Source of the DNA: DASWHK01 sp036398215
Lineage (GTDB): Bacteria; Acidobacteriota; UBA890
Length of the DNA: 9,823 nucleotides
NCBI GenBank assembly: GCA_036398215.1
Contig: DASWHK010000056.1
Span: 1-9,823 of the forward strand
Direction of reading: 5' to 3'
A program made the translations under genes and the position numbers. The notes below the pieces were generated by a model that worked only from the letters and a program-made list of their open reading frames with translations, was not told the origin of the DNA and did not search any database. Below are positions 6,676-9,823 of the stretch, piece by piece. The first letter of the stretch is position 1, and every line of letters begins with the position of its first letter.

Positions 6676-6698
6676 TCGTCGCCCCGCGACGATTCGTC
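6676..6698. promoter_or_regulatory. Interlocked inverted repeats, possible operator
   Basis: TCGTCGC (6676-6682) and GCGACGA (6686-6692) form a perfect 7-base inverted repeat around CCC. Its right arm then forms a second palindrome with the following TCGTC: GACGA-T-TCGTC at 6688-6698. The motif TCGTC thus occurs three times in alternating orientation within 23 bases, midway between two divergent genes, as expected of a binding site for a dimeric regulator. No regulator gene is in the window. Confidence 0.3.
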
Positions 6699-6789
6699 TT
6701 CGCGGCGCCGAGGCTCTCCCCTATCATCTTTCTCGAGAGTCGAAATCGTCGCCCGCCGCGCCTATCCCCCCTGTAACGCTGTGTCCCCG

Positions 6790-7536
6790 ATGGAAACTGA
6801 CGCCAACACCCGAGAGCGCCGCAGCTTCCCGCGCACCGGCCTCTCCCTGCCGGTACAGCTGACGGCGATGACGCCCGCCGCTCCGGATACGTCGGATCCG
6901 CCGACCGTCCACGGCGTCATGCGCGACGTGAGCCGCGGCGGCTGCGCCATCGTGGCGGACGCGGAGTTGTGCGAGAGAACCCGCTGTATCGCCCGCTTCA
7001 TGGCGGCCACCGGCCGGATCGAGCCCGACACCGTATGGGCGGAGGTTCGCCGGGTCAGCCCGCAGTCCGGCGGCGTCCTGCTCGGCCTGGAGTTCGACAC
7101 GCCGCTCGAAACCCTGCGGATCTCGGCGGCCTCGGTGACCACCACCGAGAGCCCGGCGACCGGCCGGCCGCAGGTGCTGATCGTCGATGATCAGCCGGGG
7201 ATCCGCGGCCTCCTCAGCCGCTATCTCTCGGAGCGGGGCTTCGACGTCGAAACCGCGGCGGACGGCGAGGAGGCGTTTCGAAAGCTGAACAAGCGAACGC
7301 CCGAGGTGATGCTGGTCGACCTGTTCCTCCCGCGCCTCAACGGCCACGACCTGCTACGACGGATGCAGGATCTGGAGGTCTCGGTGCCGCTGATCTACAC
7401 GATGTCGGGTTACGCGGATACGGCCGACGCCCAGGAGTGCCTGCGGTTGGGGGCCTCCGACCATCTCCTCAAGCCGCTCGACCTCGACCATCTCCACCGC
7501 AACATCCGCCTGCGCCTGGGCGCCCTGCAGAACTGA
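6790..7536 (+). CDS. PilZ-receiver (REC) fusion protein
   Basis: About 248 residues in two domains (numbers below count from a possible GTG at 6781, three codons before the ATG used here). The N-terminal PilZ domain (about 12-118) has both c-di-GMP motifs: RSFPR (14-18, RxxxR) and DVSRGG (49-54, DxSxxG), and ends with the usual GLEF (102-105). A short Thr/Ser-rich linker leads to a CheY-like receiver (about 130-248) with acidic D136/D137, phospho-acceptor D180 in LVDLFLP, S209 in TMSG and K231 in LKP, a complete set. No DNA-binding or enzymatic output domain follows. The protein should therefore sense c-di-GMP and phosphorylation and act through protein contacts, for example in motility, adhesion or secretion. 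Neither start has a good Shine-Dalgarno sequence. No kinase or cyclase is nearby. It is convergent with a single-domain receiver gene 29 bases on. Confidence 0.9.
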   Translation: METDANTRERRSFPRTGLSLPVQLTAMTPAAPDTSDPPTVHGVMRDVSRGGCAIVADAELCERTRCIARFMAATGRIEPDTVWAEVRRVSPQSGGVLLGLEFDTPLETLRISAASVTTTESPATGRPQVLIVDDQPGIRGLLSRYLSERGFDVETAADGEEAFRKLNKRTPEVMLVDLFLPRLNGHDLLRRMQDLEVSVPLIYTMSGYADTADAQECLRLGASDHLLKPLDLDHLHRNIRLRLGALQN

Positions 7537-7537
7537 C

Positions 7538-7558
7538 GGCCGCCGCCGCTGGCGGGCC
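7538..7558. terminator. GC-rich hairpin between convergent genes, possible terminator
   Basis: The 29-base gap between the two convergent stops holds a short stem: GGCCGCC (7538-7544) and GGCGGGCC (7551-7558) pair with one bulged G around a 6-base loop. There is no T-run on either side, so if it terminates transcription it is not a classic intrinsic terminator. Confidence 0.25.
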
Positions 7559-7565
7559 GAACGCG

Positions 7566-7940
7566 TCAGGCGTCGAGGCTGGCCACCAGGTTGGCGTCGA
7601 TCTGCGCGGTGAGATCCATGAAGTCGAACGGCTTGGCCATGAAAGACACCGCCCCGAGCGACAGGCTGCTGGCGACGATCTGGTCGTCGGGCATGGCGGA
7701 CAGGGCGATGGTGCGGACGCGCAGGCCGGCGTCCTTCATCTCGCGGAGAACTTCGAGGCCGGTCTTCTTCGGCAGGTAGATGTCCAGGAGCATGAGGTCC
7801 GGATCACGGTTACGCAGCGAGCGAAGGGCTTCCTCGCCGTCGGCGGCCTGATCGACCGCATATCCGCGCCTCTTCAAAAAGCGGGTGAGCATGTCGCGAA
7901 CGTCGGCGTCGTCGTCTACCACCAGGATATGGAAAGCCAT
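7566..7940 (-). CDS. Single-domain response regulator receiver (CheY-like)
   Basis: A 124-residue protein consisting of one receiver domain and nothing else. It begins MAFHILVVDDD and shows the full phosphorylation site: acidic D9-D11, phospho-acceptor D53 in LLDIYLP, S81 in ALSA, and K103 in AKP. With no output domain it should work as a phosphorelay intermediate, a phosphate sink or a switch that binds a partner. The ATG at 7940-7938 is chosen because GGGAGGG sits seven bases upstream; the longer frame to 7964 would put that sequence inside the gene and add eight residues not typical of receivers. The domain resembles the receiver of the convergent PilZ fusion (both have AADGEEA, then an LD or VD phospho-acceptor segment followed by LP). 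No cognate histidine kinase is in the window. Confidence 0.92.
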   Translation of the reverse strand: MAFHILVVDDDADVRDMLTRFLKRRGYAVDQAADGEEALRSLRNRDPDLMLLDIYLPKKTGLEVLREMKDAGLRVRTIALSAMPDDQIVASSLSLGAVSFMAKPFDFMDLTAQIDANLVASLDA

Positions 7941-8094
7941 CGAAAGACCCTCCCAACATGGCAATACGCCTCCCTGGCAAGGTAACGGCGATGGGCGGGT
8001 TTTTCCGAGCCGTCGTCCGGCGGCTACTCCTGCTCGCCGCCAGCTCCGAGGAATCGGGTCAGCACATGGCGGATGCCGGGGTCATCACGGCCTG
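7941..8094. other. 154-base gap between multicopper oxidase and receiver genes
   Basis: Both flanking genes run on the minus strand. Besides the receiver ribosome binding site, I see an imperfect stem AGCCG (8008-8012) / CGGCT (8021-8025) next to a run of five T on the plus strand (8000-8004). On the minus strand the stem is followed by CGGAAAAACC, not a U-run, so it is not a standard terminator for the oxidase gene. No clear promoter was found. The distance suggests that the receiver is transcribed separately from the oxidase. Confidence 0.35.
7948..7954 (-). promoter_or_regulatory. Ribosome binding site deciding the receiver start
   Basis: GGGAGGG on the minus strand, seven bases before the ATG at 7940-7938. 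It excludes the longer frame beginning at 7964. Confidence 0.6.
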
Positions 8095-9823
8095 CTAACC
8101 CTCGACGTGGAACAGCAGCATCATGCCGGCGTGCAGGTGCTCGGCGATGTGGCAGTGCATCATCCAGTCGCCAGGGTTGGTGATCTCGACGAGAAAGTCG
8201 ACGGTCGAGCCCACCGGCACGATGGCGGTGTCCTTCCAGACCAGGTTGGGATTGGCGACCCCGTCGACCTCGGTGACCAGGAAGCGCTGGCCGTGGATGT
8301 GCAGCGGGTGGTTCATCGGGTGGATGCTCTCCGGATCGTTGAAGATGCGGATCTTGACCAGGTCGCCGACCGCGAACGTCCACTCGTTCTCCATGTTCTC
8401 GGCGCCACTGTTGCGGTCGCGCAGGATCCAGGTCACCTGTTTGCCGGTCGACAGCCAGTTCATCATCGGCATGGTGTCGTTCCACTCCATCGGTGGCACG
8501 TAGAGGCCCTTCTCGAACTCCATCGAGAGGACGATCGGCAGCGGCAGGTCGCGGATCCGCAGCGTCGCCTCCAGCTCGATGTCCGGCGGCCTGGCGAAGT
8601 GGGGGCGGTAGGCGTCGATCTCCGCCTGGATCCGCGGATGATCGCGCAGCTCGCCGAAGTGTCCGCTGAGGTCCTCGGCCACCGGTTCCTCGGCGACGGT
8701 CACCCGGCCGAGCAGATCGACGTGCGGGAAGAACTCGCCGCGGAAGTGGTCGATGGCCTGGATGGTGTTCTCGATCAGCACGTCGCCCGGCTCATCGAAC
8801 AGGACATCGACGACGTAGCGCTCCGCCGGGGCGATCACGACGCTCTGTACCCACTGCTCCCGCTCGAACCTGCTGACGTCGGAGGCGACGACCTTGACCC
8901 GGGCGCCGCCGAAGGTGACGTTGAAGGTGCGCGAGTTGGCGACGTTGGTCAGGAAGAAGCGAACCACCTCGCCGCGCTGCACGGCGATCGAGTAATCGGT
9001 GGCGCCGTTGACCAGCATGACGTTGCCGAAGCGTCCCATCAGCGCGTGGGTCGGCGTGCTGGCGCCGAAGTGCATCAGCCCGTGCTCGTCGATCAGGATG
9101 TCGTCGAGGATGACGACCTCCTCGCGGTGCGCCGGGCCGTAGTGGTCGGCCTCGGGCGGGGCCACCATCATGTTGCCGTAGAGGCCGAGGTCTTGCTGGA
9201 TGTCCTCCCGCATATGCGGGTGGTACCAGTAGATGCCCGAGTCGCGGAAGTGGACCTCGTAGCGGAAGCTCTCGCCCGGCCGCACCGGTGCCTGGGTGAC
9301 GTCGGGCACGCCGTCGAAGCGGTTGTCGAGGCGCAGCCCATGCCAGTGGACCGTCGTCGGCAGCTCGATGTCGTTGGTGAAATTGACGACGATCGTGGCG
9401 CCCTGCGGGGCGCGGATCAGCGGCCCCGGATACTGGCCGTTGTAGCCGTACATCACGTAGGTCTTGCCGTGGATCTGCCGCCGCACCAGCGTCGTCCGTA
9501 GCTCGATCTGGTCGCCGTCGGCGAGGTCGAGCACCTCGTTGGGGCGGGCCTCGGGGAACATCGTCGGATCCACGCCCATCCCGGGAAGATAGGGATCGTC
9601 GGGCGGCACGGCGTTCTCGAGCCCCGGAATCATCGGCATGTTCCCCATCGGCGGCATCCGCCAGGCGGCGGCGTCGACGGGACCCATCATGTGGCCTTCG
9701 TGCTGCATCCCCGGCATCTGGGCCGGCGGCGGCTCGGGAGAGACGGCTGCGAGCAACACCGCGCCCGCCGCGGCAATCACCGCGTGGCGACGACGCCCCT
9801 TGCGCGGCCCGCGGCGCGGCGCC
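8095..9823 (-). CDS. Multicopper oxidase (three-cupredoxin, laccase-like), 5' end beyond window
   Basis: An exported copper oxidase that couples one-electron oxidation of substrates (phenolics or metal ions such as Cu+ or Mn2+ in known relatives) to reduction of O2 to water. Numbered from a GTG at 9780, it has 561 residues with cupredoxin domains at about 85-210, 220-365 and 405-561. All four copper motifs are intact: HWHG (145-148), YHPHM (186-190), HPLHIHG (491-497) and HCHIAEHLHAGM (542-553), giving type 1 ligands H491, C543, H548 and probably axial M553, plus eight His for the trinuclear centre. A Met/His-rich stretch (22-50) precedes domain 1. The frame remains open from 9780 to the window edge and reads an Arg-rich segment ending GRRRHAV before the hydrophobic run AAAGAVLLAAV. 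This looks like the n-region of a signal peptide, possibly Tat type, so the real start is probably outside the window. The neighbours do not indicate a substrate. Confidence 0.92.
   Translation of the reverse strand, partial: APRRGPRKGRRRHAVIAAAGAVLLAAVSPEPPPAQMPGMQHEGHMMGPVDAAAWRMPPMGNMPMIPGLENAVPPDDPYLPGMGVDPTMFPEARPNEVLDLADGDQIELRTTLVRRQIHGKTYVMYGYNGQYPGPLIRAPQGATIVVNFTNDIELPTTVHWHGLRLDNRFDGVPDVTQAPVRPGESFRYEVHFRDSGIYWYHPHMREDIQQDLGLYGNMMVAPPEADHYGPAHREEVVILDDILIDEHGLMHFGASTPTHALMGRFGNVMLVNGATDYSIAVQRGEVVRFFLTNVANSRTFNVTFGGARVKVVASDVSRFEREQWVQSVVIAPAERYVVDVLFDEPGDVLIENTIQAIDHFRGEFFPHVDLLGRVTVAEEPVAEDLSGHFGELRDHPRIQAEIDAYRPHFARPPDIELEATLRIRDLPLPIVLSMEFEKGLYVPPMEWNDTMPMMNWLSTGKQVTWILRDRNSGAENMENEWTFAVGDLVKIRIFNDPESIHPMNHPLHIHGQRFLVTEVDGVANPNLVWKDTAIVPVGSTVDFLVEITNPGDWMMHCHIAEHLHAGMMLLFHVEG
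9626..9720 (-). other. Met/His-rich N-terminal segment of the multicopper oxidase
   Basis: This encodes about residues 21-52 of the oxidase, counted from the GTG at 9780, where Met and His recur every few positions (MPGM, HEGHMM, RMPPM, MPM). It lies between the signal peptide and domain 1. Methionine-rich segments in copper oxidases and copper chaperones bind Cu+, so a copper-loading or metallo-oxidase role is plausible; this is inference from composition. Confidence 0.5.

Larger units (their letters stand above)
6617..6789. other. 173-base divergent intergenic region
   Basis: This region separates the minus-strand operon from the plus-strand PilZ-receiver gene, so promoters for both should be here. 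It contains interlocked inverted repeats at 6676-6698 and, for the minus strand, a weak promoter candidate at 6622-6650. For the plus strand a TATCAT at 6722-6727 could be a -10, with only a poor TTCGCG at 6699-6704 at 17-base spacing. No RNA gene was seen. Confidence 0.5.

Noticed and set aside
5297..6862. Plus-strand open frame of about 520 codons running opposite the LDH-like gene into the PilZ gene
   Set aside because: No domain seen; it crosses the divergent intergenic region and overlaps the PilZ gene in another frame.
8008..8025. Stem AGCCG/CGGCT downstream of the oxidase as an intrinsic terminator
   Set aside because: Short stem with an 8-base loop and no U-run on the minus-strand transcript; the T-run is on the wrong side and strand.
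7885..9501. Plus-strand open frame of about 540 codons opposite the multicopper oxidase
   Set aside because: Low-complexity Val/Asp/His/Arg-rich translation; antisense to an oxidase with all copper ligands.
1..9823. CRISPR array, tRNA/rRNA, transposase, integrase or toxin-antitoxin genes
   Set aside because: Looked for on both strands; no regularly spaced repeats, RNA-gene landmarks or mobile-element proteins were seen.

Overview
The window is a GC-rich stretch (about two-thirds G+C by eye) from a bacterium that I cannot place to phylum. A lipoprotein-type signal peptide on a dipeptidase, a PilZ/receiver protein and an exported multicopper oxidase fit a diderm environmental bacterium, with Gemmatimonadota, Acidobacteriota, Myxococcota or Rokubacteria-like lineages all plausible. 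Coding density is high. No RNA genes, mobile elements, CRISPR arrays or integration sites were seen, and no gap between genes exceeds about 175 bases.

Left and centre (1-6616): seven genes run on the minus strand, in transcription order from right to left. They are a Rossmann-fold lactate/malate-dehydrogenase-like protein of unnamed type (6616-5450), an SDR oxidoreductase (5418-4666), a class III, GSA-aminomutase-like PLP aminotransferase (4666-3347), a second SDR (3310-2510), an M19 membrane-dipeptidase lipoprotein (2397-985), a small stand-alone Smr-domain protein (988-653) and the N-terminal third or so of a sodium:solute symporter (603-1, running off the left edge). Two junctions are overlapping stop/start pairs (TGATG at 4664-4668, GTGA at 985-988) and most other gaps are short, so this reads as one transcription unit, perhaps with an extra promoter in the 112-base gap before the dipeptidase. 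Taken together it looks like a scavenging and catabolic unit: an exported dipeptidase releases an amino compound, a Na+-coupled symporter imports it, and an aminotransferase plus three NAD(P)-dependent dehydrogenases process it. The substrate cannot be read from the sequence.

Middle right (6617-7940): a 173-base divergent intergenic region contains interlocked inverted repeats and a weak promoter candidate. It separates the operon from a plus-strand PilZ-receiver fusion (6790-7536). A single-domain receiver on the minus strand (7940-7566) converges on it across 29 bases. The two receivers resemble each other, and no histidine kinase or output gene is visible nearby, so their partners must be elsewhere.

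Right edge (8095-9823): a three-domain multicopper oxidase on the minus strand with all four copper motifs intact and a Met/His-rich N-terminal stretch. Its reading frame stays open to the window edge through an Arg-rich, signal-peptide-like segment, so its true start is probably outside the window.
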